Source: a bacterium BMS3Bbin10
Lineage (GTDB): Bacteria; Pseudomonadota; Alphaproteobacteria; Rhizobiales; Methyloligellaceae
Reading direction: 5' to 3'
DNA: 64,000 nt
NCBI GenBank assembly: GCA_002897995.1
Contig: BDTT01000083.1
Location: 1 to 64,000, forward strand
In this document: piece after piece, positions 8,562-18,681 of the stretch
How positions within the stretch are numbered: the first letter of the stretch is position 1
Layout of the letters: each line of letters starts with the position of its first letter
Notes under the pieces: generated by a model
Databases searched by the model: none
Told to the model about the DNA's origin: nothing
What the model saw: the letters and a program-made list of their open reading frames with translations, nothing else
Made by a program: the position numbers and the translations under genes

Positions 8562-9977
8562 CTACTCCGCGGCCTTGAGCTGCCGCCTCCCGCCCGTTGC
8601 CCGTTCCATCTCCATCGCGCCGGACTGCGCGTGCGCCGGATAGGGCATCGCCGCGACAGGGCCGAACTTCTTCAGCAGTTTTTTGATCGCCGTGCGGTAG
8701 CGGTAATGCTGCACTTCGAGTTTGTGGCGCGGCGAGTCGATATATTTCACCCCATGATCGGTGGCCGGATTCGCGGTCGCCTTGGTCTTGCGGAACCATT
8801 GGGCTTTTTCCGGCGCGCATTCCTGGGCCACCAGGAACGCGGCGATCAGTTGCGCCTGATAGTCGGCCAGCTGCCAGAACCCGCCATCGGCCGGCTGCAC
8901 CAGTCCGCAGGCGAAAAGATTGTCCATCTCCCGGTGGAACACTTTCAGGAACAGGGGCGAGGACCCGTCTTCATTGGCCAGATAGCTCTTGTCCATGAAG
9001 GGAAATGTCAGGCGATAGCCGGTGGCGTAAACGATCAGATCGACTTCGCTTTCCTCACCGTCGGTGAAAATGACCTTGTTCCCGTCGAGCCGCTCGATGT
9101 CGCGGCGCGGCGTCACGCGCCCATGGGCGAGATGGTCGAGATAGGCGGATGCCGAGTTGGGAAAGGACTTGAGAATTTTGTGATCGGGTTTCGGCAATCC
9201 GAGGCGGTCATAGGGCCCGACGACAAAGTAAACCGCCACCCCGTACATCCAGCGCAGGAAACGGCGCGGAACGGGCCAGCGCTGGGTGCGGTCAAGCCAC
9301 TTGTCGAGGGGCCGGCCGAAGATGAATTTGGGCAGGAAATAATAGGTCCGCCGCATGGAATGCTCGACCGAGCGCGACAATTGCGCGGCGTCCGCCGCCA
9401 GGTCGCAGCCGGTATTGCCCGCGCCCACGACAAGTACCCGCTTGCCGCGCAACTGGTCTCTCGTCTTGACCTCGATGGCGTGCAGCGTCTCGCCGGTGAA
9501 GGCGCCGGGATAGTCGGGCAATCTCGGGTCCCAGTGATGGCCGTTGGAGACGATCACGCCGTCATAGACGCGCGGGCGCTTGTTGCCGGACACGGTCACC
9601 AGCCATTTGTCGCCGTTTTTCTCGACCTTCTCGACGCAGGTATTGAACGTAATGAGGTCATAGAGGGCAAAATGGCGCGCATATGAGCGCACATAGTCAA
9701 TCGCCTGATCCTTGCTCAGAAACTGCGGTACGCCCTTCGGCATATTGAAATCGGTGTATTTCGTCAGGCTCCTCGAGGTGTTGAGGCAGATGGTCTCATA
9801 GACGTGGCTCGCGCTCTGCGGGTTCCATATGCCGCCCACGTCGGACTCTTTCTCAAAGCAGTCGAAGGGAATGCCGCGCTCGGCGAAATTCTTCACCACC
9901 GCAAGGCCGCAAGCGCCCGCGCCGATCAGGCAGTAGCGTTTTGTGCTTTCCGCACTCACGTTTCTTTTTGTCCTCAT
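8562..9977 (-). CDS. flavin-containing monooxygenase (FMO/Baeyer-Villiger type)
   Basis: 471 residues. FAD-binding GAGACGLAVVKNFAERG near residue 18, a GGIWNP block, the FMO fingerprint region VIVSNGHHWDPRLPDYPG near residue 152, the NADPH-binding VVGAGNTGCDLAAD near residue 188, and the late YATGYRLTFPF motif. Such enzymes insert an oxygen atom in small organic molecules with NADPH and O2. ATG 9977 is chosen because the FAD site then lies at the usual distance; the frame continues upstream to 10067 with no family similarity. The substrate is unknown. It stands between znuC and znuB on the opposite strand. Confidence 0.88.
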   Translation of the reverse strand: MRTKRNVSAESTKRYCLIGAGACGLAVVKNFAERGIPFDCFEKESDVGGIWNPQSASHVYETICLNTSRSLTKYTDFNMPKGVPQFLSKDQAIDYVRSYARHFALYDLITFNTCVEKVEKNGDKWLVTVSGNKRPRVYDGVIVSNGHHWDPRLPDYPGAFTGETLHAIEVKTRDQLRGKRVLVVGAGNTGCDLAADAAQLSRSVEHSMRRTYYFLPKFIFGRPLDKWLDRTQRWPVPRRFLRWMYGVAVYFVVGPYDRLGLPKPDHKILKSFPNSASAYLDHLAHGRVTPRRDIERLDGNKVIFTDGEESEVDLIVYATGYRLTFPFMDKSYLANEDGSSPLFLKVFHREMDNLFACGLVQPADGGFWQLADYQAQLIAAFLVAQECAPEKAQWFRKTKATANPATDHGVKYIDSPRHKLEVQHYRYRTAIKKLLKKFGPVAAMPYPAHAQSGAMEMERATGGRRQLKAAE

Positions 9978-10155
9978 TTCGCCGGACACCCCGAGACGCC
10001 GCTTGCGATGGGAGTGTCCTTCAAGTAAGCCGCACCGACGAATAGCATAAAACCGGTCTTCGGGCATACGCCGGAAAAGGTGGTTTTCGGCCGCGCGGCG
10101 TGCGAAGCCTCGTGGCCGGATTCAAGCTATGGCCCGATTTAAGCTACGGTGGGAC

Positions 10156-10953
10156 ATGCTCGACGATTTTCTGATCAGGGCCGCGGTCGCCGGCATCGGC
10201 GTGGCGCTCGTTGCCGCGCCGCTGGGGTGTTTCATCGTCTGGCGCCGGATGGCCTATTTCGGGGCCACCATCGCCCATAGCGGCCTGCTGGGCGTGGCCG
10301 TCGGCCTGCTGCTGGCCATCGATCTCACCATCGGCGTCATTGCGGTGGCGCTGGCGCTGGCCGCCATTCTGACGCTTCTTCAGCGCTCGACCACCCTGCC
10401 CCAGGACACCATATTGGGCATTCTGGCGCATGTGGCGCTGGCCGGCGGGCTGATCGCCGCAGCCGCGCTTGGCGGCAACCGGTTCGACCTGATGGGATAT
10501 CTGTTTGGCGATATTCTGGCCGTCGGAACTCGCGATCTGCTGTGGATTTACGGCGGCGGCGTGGTCATTCTCGGCGTCACCGCCTGGATCTGGCGGCCCC
10601 TGCTCGCCATATCGGTGCATGAGGAACTGGCCCGGGCCGAGGGCGTGAACGCGGCGCGCGTGAATGCGCTGTTCATGCTGCTGCTGGCGTTCACCGTGGC
10701 CCTCGCCATGAAGCTCGTCGGTATCCTGCTGATCGCCTCGCTGCTGGTCATCCCGGCGGCGGCGGCGCGGCCCTTTTCCTCGACGCCGGAACAGATGGCG
10801 GTGATTTCCGCCCTGGTCGCCGCGCTCGGGGTCATTGGCGGTATCGCCGCCTCCTACTGGCTCGACGCGCCCGCCGGGCCGGCCATTGTCATGGCGCTGG
10901 CGTCCCTCTTTCTGGTGTCGTTCATTCGCGGTTCTCTCGGCGCCGGGCGGTAA
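10156..10953 (+). CDS. znuB: zinc ABC transporter, permease protein
   Basis: 265 residues with about eight membrane helices, the ABC-3 type permease fold. The opening MLDDFLIRAAVAGIGVALVAAPLGCFIVWRRMAYFGATIAHSGLLGVA and the KLVGILLIASLLVIPAAAAR block near the C-terminus are typical ZnuB sequences. It forms the inner-membrane channel for zinc with ZnuC. ATG 10156 has a GGTGGG upstream; ATG 10129 would add nine unlikely residues. It is separated from znuC (7050-7811) by two minus-strand genes, so it needs its own promoter. No gene for the periplasmic ZnuA was found here. Confidence 0.9.
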   Translation: MLDDFLIRAAVAGIGVALVAAPLGCFIVWRRMAYFGATIAHSGLLGVAVGLLLAIDLTIGVIAVALALAAILTLLQRSTTLPQDTILGILAHVALAGGLIAAAALGGNRFDLMGYLFGDILAVGTRDLLWIYGGGVVILGVTAWIWRPLLAISVHEELARAEGVNAARVNALFMLLLAFTVALAMKLVGILLIASLLVIPAAAARPFSSTPEQMAVISALVAALGVIGGIAASYWLDAPAGPAIVMALASLFLVSFIRGSLGAGR

Positions 10954-10977
10954 CGGCTTTCCCGCCCTGATGGACAC

Positions 10978-11058
10978 ACCCGGCCACCCGCTCCCCCGGC
11001 CCAACCACCCGTAGATGGTACCCTTGGGGTGGTTGGGCCGGGGGAGCGGGTGGCCGGG
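10978..11058. repeat. long palindromic repeat, family A, copy 2
   Basis: Arms of about 33 bases, CCCGGCCACCCGCTCCCCCG and onward, complementary with few mismatches around a centre with GGTACC. It lies between the end of znuB and ispG. It has no TTTCATG tail. Confidence 0.9.
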
Positions 11059-11121
11059 TAACAACGCAAGAGAATCCACCGCTCGCTGGCCAAGGACCCC
11101 CGCAATGTCTTATTTAGAGCA

Positions 11122-12354
<1,233 letters not shown>

Positions 12355-12389
12355 GGATTGATACCGTCTCTCATTGAGAGCGGCTCCTG

Positions 12390-12541
12390 TCCGATGCTTC
12401 GAGACGCGCCCAAAAGGGCGCTCCTCAGCATGAGGCATGCATCCATTTTTCGATCATAAAACCTCATCCTGAGGAGACGCCCCCGGGTCTTGCCTCCGGC
12501 AAGCCCGAGGACAGGCTCCGCGTCGTCTCGAAGGATGTGCG
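12390..12541. repeat. palindromic repeats of the CTTCGAGACG/CTCAGCATGAG type (family C), two units
   Basis: The first unit, 12390-12435, pairs ATGCTTCGAGACGCGCCC with GGGCGCTCCTCAGCAT. The second, 12461-12537, pairs CCTCATCCTGAGGAGACG with CGTCTCGAAGGATG and has an inner hairpin. This repeat type is widespread in Rhizobiales intergenic DNA. The units fill the convergent gap between ispG and ispA and may terminate both transcripts. A third unit lies at 28501. Confidence 0.75.
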
Positions 12542-12576
12542 GATCGGTCAGGCCGTGCGGCCCCGGGGACAGGGCA

Positions 12577-13470
12577 TCAGCTCTCCCGGCGGCTGACGAA
12601 ACGCGCGGTCTCAATGAGGGCCGCCGCGCGCGGGCCGAAATGATCCAGCGCCGCGATGGCCTCGGCCTCCAGCCGCTCAAGCTCCGCGCGCGCCGCATCC
12701 ACCCCGAGCGCCGCGACCAGCGTCGCCTTGCCGGCGCCGCCATCCTTGCCGGTCTCCTTGCCGAGCTTCGTCTCATCGCCGGTGACATCGAGCAGATCGT
12801 CGGCCAGTTGGAAGGCCCGGCCCAGCGCACGCCCGAAACGCTCCAGCGCCATATGGTCGCCGCTCGCGGCCCGGCCCAGAATGGCCCCCGCAACACAGGC
12901 ATACTCGATCAGCGCGCCGGTCTTGAGCCCCTGCAAGTGGCGTATTTCATCAATGCGGGCCGGTTTGCCTTCCGCTTCGAGATCGAGGGACTGCCCCCCG
13001 GCCATCCCCCCCCAGCCCGCCGCGCGCGCGAGCGAAAGCGTCAGCGCGCCGCGCACCGCCGCGTCGCCGTGAGTCTGGGGCGTGGCCAGGATTTCAAAGG
13101 CAAGCGTCAGCAGGCCGTCCCCGGCGAGTATTGCGGTGGCTTCGTCAAACGCCAGATGCAGCGTCGGCCGGCCGCGCCGCAGGGCATCGTCATCCATGGC
13201 CGGCAGATCGTCATGGACGAGCGAATAGCAATGAACGCATTCGAGGGCCACCGCCGCGTCGAGCGCGTTCTCGAGTTTGACGCCAAACAGCCCGGCGCAT
13301 TCGATAAGCAGAAAGGGCCGAAACCGCTTGCCGCCGCCAAGCGCGGCGTAGCGCATGGCTTCCGCCAGCCGTTCGGGCGGCTGCCTCGGCCCGCGCACCC
13401 CCGAAAGATGGTCGGCGAGCCGCTGCTCGACGCGCGCCGCGACCGCCACAATCTGTTCCGGCATTTTCAT
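12577..13470 (-). CDS. ispA: polyprenyl (farnesyl/geranylgeranyl) diphosphate synthase
   Basis: 297 residues, a short-chain trans-prenyltransferase that joins isopentenyl diphosphate units. The GGGKRFRPFLL substrate block lies near residue 47, the first aspartate-rich motif DDLPAMDDD near residue 84 and the second, DDLLDVTGDE, near residue 225. Spacing in the first motif (DDLPAMDDD) is the bacterial FPP/GGPP form. ATG 13470 gives the family N-terminus; the frame runs on to 13659 but would overlap the divergent mtgA gene. It uses precursors from the pathway of the neighbouring ispG. Confidence 0.92.
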   Translation of the reverse strand: MKMPEQIVAVAARVEQRLADHLSGVRGPRQPPERLAEAMRYAALGGGKRFRPFLLIECAGLFGVKLENALDAAVALECVHCYSLVHDDLPAMDDDALRRGRPTLHLAFDEATAILAGDGLLTLAFEILATPQTHGDAAVRGALTLSLARAAGWGGMAGGQSLDLEAEGKPARIDEIRHLQGLKTGALIEYACVAGAILGRAASGDHMALERFGRALGRAFQLADDLLDVTGDETKLGKETGKDGGAGKATLVAALGVDAARAELERLEAEAIAALDHFGPRAAALIETARFVSRRES

Positions 13471-13558
13471 AAGGCACCCATGTATTTCCCTTAAGTGTTT
13501 TTGCCCAACGCGTCCATGTCCGTTGCTGCGGCGTTGCGGGAACGCTAAAAGAGCGCCC

Positions 13559-14248
13559 ATGTCTTCGCGCCGCCGAACCATTGTGAGACTGCTGGCCGGA
13601 ATTGGCGCATTCGCCCTGATTGCGGTGCCGGCGGTCATACTGCTGTTTCGTTTCGTCAACCCGCCCTATTCAAGCCTGATGATCTCCAGCGCCCTTGCCG
13701 GTCGCACCCTCAAGCATAAATGGGTTTCGCTGGAGAACATCTCGCCATATCTGGTGCGCGCCGTCGTCACTTCCGAAGATGCGCGCTTCTGCCGCCACCG
13801 GGGGGTCGACTGGGGTGAGCTTGAAGACGCGATAGAGCGCGCCGGGGAACGCGGCGGGGGCCCGCGCGGCGCCAGCACAATCCCCATGCAAACGGCCAAA
13901 AACCTGTTCCTCTGGCAACGGCGCAGCTATGTCCGCAAGGCCATCGAAATTCCGCTCGCCTATGTGATGAGCGCGCTCTGGCCGAAACGGCGCATGCTGG
14001 AGATATATCTCAATATCGCGGAGTGGGGCCCCGGCGTTTTCGGCATCCAAGCCGCCGCGCGCCACCATTTTCGCACAACCGCCGCCAGGCTGAGCCCGCG
14101 GCAATCGGCGCAACTGGCCGCCGCCCTGCCGAACCCGCATGTTCGCAACGCCGGCCGGCCGGGGCCCAAAACACGCGCCCTGGCCCGGCGTATGGAAAAG
14201 CGGGTGAAGCGCGCCGCCGCGCCGCTCGATTGCATCTACCCGAAATGA
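13559..14248 (+). CDS. mtgA: monofunctional biosynthetic peptidoglycan transglycosylase
   Basis: 229 residues: one N-terminal membrane anchor (residues 11-30) and a GT51 glycosyltransferase domain. Motifs are TSEDARFCRHRGVDW with the catalytic Glu, GASTIPMQTAKNLFLW, RKAIEIPLAYVM and LNIAEWGPGVFGIQAAA. It polymerises lipid II into glycan strands on the periplasmic side. There is no transpeptidase domain, as expected for MtgA. ATG 13559 follows the 88-bp gap that separates it from the divergent ispA. Upstream in-frame sequence overlaps ispA and is not part of it. Confidence 0.93.
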   Translation: MSSRRRTIVRLLAGIGAFALIAVPAVILLFRFVNPPYSSLMISSALAGRTLKHKWVSLENISPYLVRAVVTSEDARFCRHRGVDWGELEDAIERAGERGGGPRGASTIPMQTAKNLFLWQRRSYVRKAIEIPLAYVMSALWPKRRMLEIYLNIAEWGPGVFGIQAAARHHFRTTAARLSPRQSAQLAAALPNPHVRNAGRPGPKTRALARRMEKRVKRAAAPLDCIYPK

Positions 14249-14408
14249 TGCGCCCGCACCGGCCCTCAACCACTGGCATTCAACCGGGAATGTAAGTATA
14301 AGGACTGCGATTAAGCCCGGCCGCACCGGTAAATTTCCGGTCCCGAGCGTCTCGGGCCATTGCCGGGCGAGGGCTGGCGGCGGGCGACAAATTATGGAGA
14401 GACTTTAA

Positions 14409-14594
14409 ATGGCTGTTCCCAAGAGAAAAGTGTCGCCGGCAACGCGCGGGCAACGCAGATCTTCCGACGCGCTGAAGAACCCGACCTATGTCGAAGACAA
14501 GGACAGCGGCGAGTTGCGCCGGCCGCACCATATCGATTTGAAGACCGGGATGTATCGCGGACGCCAGATTCTGGAGCCGAAGGAAGACTTTTGA
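14409..14594 (+). CDS. rpmF: 50S ribosomal protein L32
   Basis: 61 residues beginning [18 protein letters not shown] and containing the alphaproteobacterial signature [18 protein letters not shown]. Complete and of normal length. The ATG at 14409 is preceded by GGAGAGAC. The gene is followed at once by a double hairpin (14597-14691) that could serve as its terminator. Confidence 0.97.
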   Translation: MAVPKRKVSPATRGQRRSSDALKNPTYVEDKDSGELRRPHHIDLKTGMYRGRQILEPKEDF

Positions 14595-14596
14595 GT

Positions 14597-14751
14597 GCTT
14601 CCGGAAAAGCGGGAACCGGTTTTCCGGCAAGAAGCGCGATAAAATAAAGAATTAGGGTCCGGTTTTGATTCTATCAAAATCGAAAAGACCCTGGAGCGTT
14701 TTTTTCGGTCCTCCGGGCGACCCGCTCCGGCTTCATGGAAAACCGCACTCA
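14597..14751. repeat. composite palindromic repeat (family B) with remnant of family A
   Basis: Two hairpins: CCGGAAAA...TTTTCCGG around GCGGGAACCGG at 14600-14627, and GGGTC...GACCC enclosing GGTTTTGATTCTATCAAAAT at 14655-14691. After them come a short CGACCCGCTCCGG remnant of the family A palindrome and the TTCATGGAAAACCGCAC tail. The same order occurs at 58256-58484, where the family A palindrome is intact. It separates rpmF from the next gene. Confidence 0.75.
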
Positions 14752-14767
14752 ACCTGAGGAATTCGCC

Positions 14768-15169
14768 ATGTTGCTGAGTTTGCCGTATCTGATCCTGTCG
14801 GTGATCGCCTATAATGCAATCGTGTTCATGACGGGCACGTCATTCGAAACGATCGTCTTTCAGGTGCCGATGATGTCAGGCGCCATGTGGACGTTCACCC
14901 TCTCCGACATGCTGATCACGGGCACGCTTTTCCTGCTCTTTATCGAGATCCTCAAGGCGACGCGGACAAGCGGAAACTCCCTGGTCGATCATGCCCTGTC
15001 GACCATCGTTTTCATTATCTGCATTATCGAGTTTCTGGTGGTTCCCGAAGCCGCGACGTCGCTGTTTTTCTTCATTACGCTGATTACGCTGATCGACGTG
15101 ATCGCCGGATTTTCCGTCACCATCCGCGCCGCGCGGCGTGATTTCGCGGTGGGGCCGCAGTCTTTTTAG
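14768..15169 (+). CDS. small integral membrane protein, four helices
   Basis: 133 residues with four clear membrane segments (about residues 3-20, 40-55, 72-88 and 93-115) and a short basic C-terminus. I do not recognise the family, though proteins of this size and pattern occur in many alphaproteobacteria. The ATG at 14768 follows TGAGGAATT; an ATG at 14735 in the same frame lies inside the repeat tail and is unlikely. No partner gene is obvious; it lies between rpmF and a palindromic repeat. Confidence 0.7.
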   Translation: MLLSLPYLILSVIAYNAIVFMTGTSFETIVFQVPMMSGAMWTFTLSDMLITGTLFLLFIEILKATRTSGNSLVDHALSTIVFIICIIEFLVVPEAATSLFFFITLITLIDVIAGFSVTIRAARRDFAVGPQSF

Positions 15170-15188
15170 GAGTGCTTTGCAAAATATT

Positions 15189-15271
15189 CCCGGCCACCCG
15201 CTCCCCCTTGCACGGGCCACCCCAAGGGTACACTCACGGGGTGGTTGGGCAAGGGGGAGCGGGTGGCTCGG
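15189..15271. repeat. long palindromic repeat, family A, copy 3
   Basis: Arms CCCGGCCACCCGCTCCCCCT and the complement on the right side, with several mutations in the left arm, which reads TTGCACGGGCC where TTGCCCAACC is expected. The right tail CGGTTTCATCGAAACCG follows at 15274. It lies directly behind the small membrane protein gene. Confidence 0.88.
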
Positions 15272-15359
15272 CGCCGGTTTCATCGAAACCGTCCTGGCGC
15301 CCAATGATCTTGCCAGGCCCATGCATGAATGGGGACGGGGCCTGGCGCGGGTGCGGGGG

Positions 15360-15674
15360 TCAAATCTTCAGATCGCTGGCCGGCCGGATGCGCGGTGCAT
15401 TGCGCATGGCGGCCTCTGCTCCATAACTTCTGATTGCCGCATCGAGACGTTCCGCACGCTGCTTGCGCCGAACCGAAACACCATCATATTGCAGGGCCAG
15501 ATGCGCCAGAAATGCCGATGCCCGGCGGTTCCGGCTGGCGCCAGGGGGCGCGCGCCGGTGTTGGAGGGTGTCCGGCACAGGTATAATTGCACGGCTTTCG
15601 GACTTCGCCACCTGCGATGTCTGGCGGCTCCTGTCCTGCGCGCCCTGTATTTGCATCATCCTGGTGATCTTCAT
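15360..15674 (-). CDS. small basic hypothetical protein
   Basis: 104 residues, rich in Arg and Ala, with the pattern FLAHLALQYDGVSVRRKQRAERLDAAIRSY in its C-terminal half. Helical segments of this kind occur in short conserved alphaproteobacterial proteins of unknown role, but I cannot name a family. The N-terminal third looks disordered. A hairpin with GCCAGGCCC/GGGGCCTGGC arms at about 15313-15347 lies behind its stop and could be its terminator. It might instead be non-coding. Confidence 0.5.
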   Translation of the reverse strand: MKITRMMQIQGAQDRSRQTSQVAKSESRAIIPVPDTLQHRRAPPGASRNRRASAFLAHLALQYDGVSVRRKQRAERLDAAIRSYGAEAAMRNAPRIRPASDLKI

Positions 15675-15814
15675 TTGGTTAACCGGAAACCGGTTCCCTG
15701 TCTCATTTTGCGACGTTCTGGCTTAAGCGTCGCAAGTCCCGGGCCAACATCGGGCTTTGTTAAGGTTTTCCTATTCTTAACACTTGTTTTCTAGTGTGAC
15801 CGCTTGTTGAGAGT

Positions 15815-15904
15815 ATGGCAGCGAACAAGACCAGCGCAGCAAATAGCAGGCGCTCGCACCGGGCGGCAAGAAGGTCATCGTTTGCCGTGGGGGTAAGCGC
15901 GTGA
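15815..15904 (+). CDS. possible 29-residue leader peptide
   Basis: A short open frame encodes a Ser, Arg and Ala-rich peptide (MAANKTSAANSRRSHRAARR, then nine more residues). Its TGA stop shares three bases with the GTG start of the following EAL-domain gene (GTGA), the arrangement seen in translationally coupled pairs. No homologue is known to me; it may be chance. Confidence 0.3.
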   Translation: MAANKTSAANSRRSHRAARRSSFAVGVSA

Positions 15905-17691
15905 GCAATACAAAAACAACCGAACCCCTTGAACTGACTTCCGCGCCCGGTTCTCCGGAGCCGAACGCCAATGGTCAGGCCATTGACCAGGATGCGGCAA
16001 CTCCCGCATTCGACCCCCTCCCGGCCCTGGATGCCGCCAATGAAACCGCTTACCAGTGGGACTTCGCCAGCGACAAGATGGTGTGGGCCGACAATGCCGT
16101 CCAGCAACTCGAGGTAACCGATCCAGGCAGCCTGAACAGCGGCGCCGCCTTCCACCAGCTGATCGACGCCGAATTCGCCAGCCCGCATTATGATGCGATC
16201 CGTTCGCTGTCCGGCACGAATGATGGAGATGAGCTGCGCTATTCCATCCAGTACAAGTTCCGGCCCAACGGCCGGCGCAGCTCGGCGGTCCTGTGGGTCG
16301 AAAATCATGGCCAGTGCATACCCGGACCGCTCGGCAAACCCGCCTTCGCGCGCGGCATCATACGGGTTATCAACAATCGCTATCAGGAGGAGCAGCGGCT
16401 CCTCTATCTGAGCCGGCATGACGAGCTCACCGGGCACCTCAACCGAATTGCGCTGAATAACGCCCTCGAAGAGGCGCTGGCGGAGCTGAAAAAGGAGAAT
16501 GGCAACGGCGCCTTCATCATGGTGGCGGTGACGAACCTCAGCCATGTGAACGAAGTCTATGGCTTCGATATTGGCGACGAGATGATCCAGATCGTCGGAA
16601 TGCGCCTGCGCTCAGGTCTGCGCGATGGCGATGCGATTGGCCGCTATTCTTCGAACAAGTTCGGCCTGTTGCTGCGGCATAGCGGCCCCGACGAGCTGAA
16701 AATCATCGCCCAGCGATTTCACGATTCAATCCGGGATTCGGTGATCGAGAGTTCCGCCGGCGCGCTCTCCACCGGCATTTGCCAGGGCTGCATTCTCCTG
16801 CCTCAGCAGGCCGATACGGTGCCTTTGCTGCTGTCGCGGTCCCTCGAGGCGCTGGAGCGCGCCAAGGCGTCCCCAAGCGACGCAATTTCGATCTACGAGC
16901 ACTGCGAGCAGCGCGAGTCACAGCGCCGCAAGAATATCGCCATGGCCGACAGGATCATCCGCGCCCTGAACGAACGGCGCATGATTCTGGCGCTTCAGCC
17001 CATCGTCAAGGTAGCGGATCGCAAACCGGCCTATTACGAGGCGCTGGTGCGCATGCGCGAGCCCAACGGCGATATTGTGGCGGCCGGCGAATTCATCCCC
17101 ATCGCCGAGTGTCTCGGGCTGGTCAGACTGATCGATCACAGGGTGCTGGAACTCTGCATCAGGCTGCTCAAGGCGGCCCCGAACCTCAATCTGTCTCTCA
17201 ACGTGTCCGGCGAGACCGCTTCCGACTCGGCCTGGCTCAACGCGCTGCGCGGGCTGGCAAAGGGAGAGCGCTCCCTGACCCGGCGCATGATGGTCGAAAT
17301 CACCGAAACGGCGGCCATCACCGACTTTGAGGAATCAATCCGCTTCGTCAATTCCCTGAAAGAGTTGGGCTGCCGGGTCGCCATCGACGATTTCGGCGCG
17401 GGCTATTCCTCATTCCAGAAACTGCGCATGCTCGACTTCGATATGTTCAAGATCGACGGGTCATTCGTGCGCGATCTGCCCAACAGCCGGGAAGACCAGA
17501 TTCTGGTTCGCGCATTTGTGGATCTGGCGCAAAACTTCACCATGGATACGGTCGCGGAATGGGTGACGGACGAAGCCACCGCCAAACTGGTTGAAGAGGC
17601 GGGCGTGTCCTACATGCAGGGCTTTTATCTGGGTGAACCCAAGCTCGTCGACTTCGAGCAGAACGCACGGCCGCAAAGCCAGATTTCCTAG
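15901..17691 (+). CDS. c-di-GMP phosphodiesterase with PAS-like and degenerate GGDEF domains
   Basis: 596 residues, no membrane segment. Residues about 45-165 resemble a PAS sensor; residues about 170-330 form a GGDEF domain in which the catalytic motif reads SSNKF (in GRYSSNKFGLLL), so it should not make c-di-GMP. The EAL domain from about 350 has YYEALVRM, LSLNVSGE, VEITETAAI, AIDDFGAGYSS, FKIDGSF and QGFYLGEP, so the metal and base residues of a working phosphodiesterase are kept. It would lower c-di-GMP in response to a PAS signal. The start is GTG 15901. PhaR follows on the opposite strand. Confidence 0.9.
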   Translation: MSNTKTTEPLELTSAPGSPEPNANGQAIDQDAATPAFDPLPALDAANETAYQWDFASDKMVWADNAVQQLEVTDPGSLNSGAAFHQLIDAEFASPHYDAIRSLSGTNDGDELRYSIQYKFRPNGRRSSAVLWVENHGQCIPGPLGKPAFARGIIRVINNRYQEEQRLLYLSRHDELTGHLNRIALNNALEEALAELKKENGNGAFIMVAVTNLSHVNEVYGFDIGDEMIQIVGMRLRSGLRDGDAIGRYSSNKFGLLLRHSGPDELKIIAQRFHDSIRDSVIESSAGALSTGICQGCILLPQQADTVPLLLSRSLEALERAKASPSDAISIYEHCEQRESQRRKNIAMADRIIRALNERRMILALQPIVKVADRKPAYYEALVRMREPNGDIVAAGEFIPIAECLGLVRLIDHRVLELCIRLLKAAPNLNLSLNVSGETASDSAWLNALRGLAKGERSLTRRMMVEITETAAITDFEESIRFVNSLKELGCRVAIDDFGAGYSSFQKLRMLDFDMFKIDGSFVRDLPNSREDQILVRAFVDLAQNFTMDTVAEWVTDEATAKLVEEAGVSYMQGFYLGEPKLVDFEQNARPQSQIS

Positions 17692-17699
17692 ATCGCTTT

Positions 17700-17730
17700 T
17701 CGTTTTGATGGAAGCAAAACAAGAAGCCAT
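17700..17730. repeat. degenerate family B hairpin
   Basis: CGTTTTGATGGAAGCAAAAC forms a small hairpin related to the GGTTTTGATTC-ATCAAAAC hairpins at 14665 and 58333. It lies in the convergent gap between the EAL gene and phaR and may terminate transcription. Confidence 0.45.
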
Positions 17731-17772
17731 CTCGTCTCCGGAGCGGAAGGCCCGGAATACTTCCAAAAGGCT

Positions 17773-18411
17773 TTAACTGGTATTCTTGGAGAGCTGGTCG
17801 AGCTTGTTTTGCATGGCGGTCATTTCCGCCTTCAAAGCCTCGATGTCGCCCGGCTTCCCTTTAGATTTCGCACCTGCATCCGCCGCGGCGCCGCCTTTTC
17901 CGGTTTCGGACTTGTCATCCTGGTTGGCGGCTTCGGCGTTGCCCATGGCGGTGTTAAAGGGTTTGAACATGCCCATCGCTTTTTCGAACATCGCGAAGTT
18001 CATCCGCGCCTGATCCTTGACCGCATCGAAGGGCAGCACGCCGAAGGCATCTTCCATCTGTTTGCGGTACTGGTCCTGCTGGCTGGTCAGCTTGTCCAGG
18101 GAGAACTCCAGATAGCTGGGAACGAGCCGTTCAATGCTATCGCCGTAGAACCGGATCAGCTGCCGCAGGAAACCGATGGGAAGCAGATTCTGACCCTTGC
18201 TCTCCTGATCGACAATAATCTGCGTCAGCACCGCATGGGTCAGGTCTTCGCCGGTCTTGGCGTCATGCACGGAGAAATCGCGCTCCGCCCTGACCATCTC
18301 AGCCAAGTCGTCGAGCGTCACGTAAGAGCTGGTATCGGTGTTGTAGAGACGCCGGTTGGCGTACTTCTTTATGACGATCGGATCGCCCTGCGACTCTGAT
18401 TCATTTGACAC
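17773..18411 (-). CDS. phaR: polyhydroxyalkanoate synthesis regulator PhaR
   Basis: 212 residues. The N-terminal PHB/PHA accumulation regulator DNA-binding domain opens with VIKKYANRRLYNTDTSSYVTLDDLAEMVR, followed by FSVHDAKTGEDLTHAVLTQII; the PHB-binding repeats follow (FLRQLIRFYGDSIERLVPSYLEFSLD). The tail is Lys and Ala-rich with a final coiled segment. PhaR represses phasin and PHA genes and is released by binding polymer. I choose GTG 18411, which gives the family N-terminus; the open frame continues to 18492. It is divergent from phaA-phaB, the usual setting in Rhizobiales. Confidence 0.92.
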   Translation of the reverse strand: MSNESESQGDPIVIKKYANRRLYNTDTSSYVTLDDLAEMVRAERDFSVHDAKTGEDLTHAVLTQIIVDQESKGQNLLPIGFLRQLIRFYGDSIERLVPSYLEFSLDKLTSQQDQYRKQMEDAFGVLPFDAVKDQARMNFAMFEKAMGMFKPFNTAMGNAEAANQDDKSETGKGGAAADAGAKSKGKPGDIEALKAEMTAMQNKLDQLSKNTS

Positions 18412-18681
18412 GACGGGATACGTCTCCAACTGGACCGTTTGTGACTTTATGCCGCACTGCAATAGGATTAGCATAGATATTGTGCGTAGCACTAGAAGAT
18501 TTGGGTGGTAGCGTAAAGGGCGCGCCTTGGAATGCGCGCTCCGCTGGTCATTATCCCAATGGCTACGCGACCTTTGGGGGGAATTCTCAAGAGCGGCGGG
18601 GCAAGGTAAGAGTTAAAGTGTGGTTTGCCGGGCGCCGGTCCTCGCAATAACAGGTGAAATTTCACGCTACGGAGAGCAGTC

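Noticed and set aside
10144-11079. 311-codon open frame on the minus strand
   Set aside because: Antisense to znuB, very rich in Gln, Arg and Gly; the membrane-helix pattern of znuB on the other strand is the real signal.
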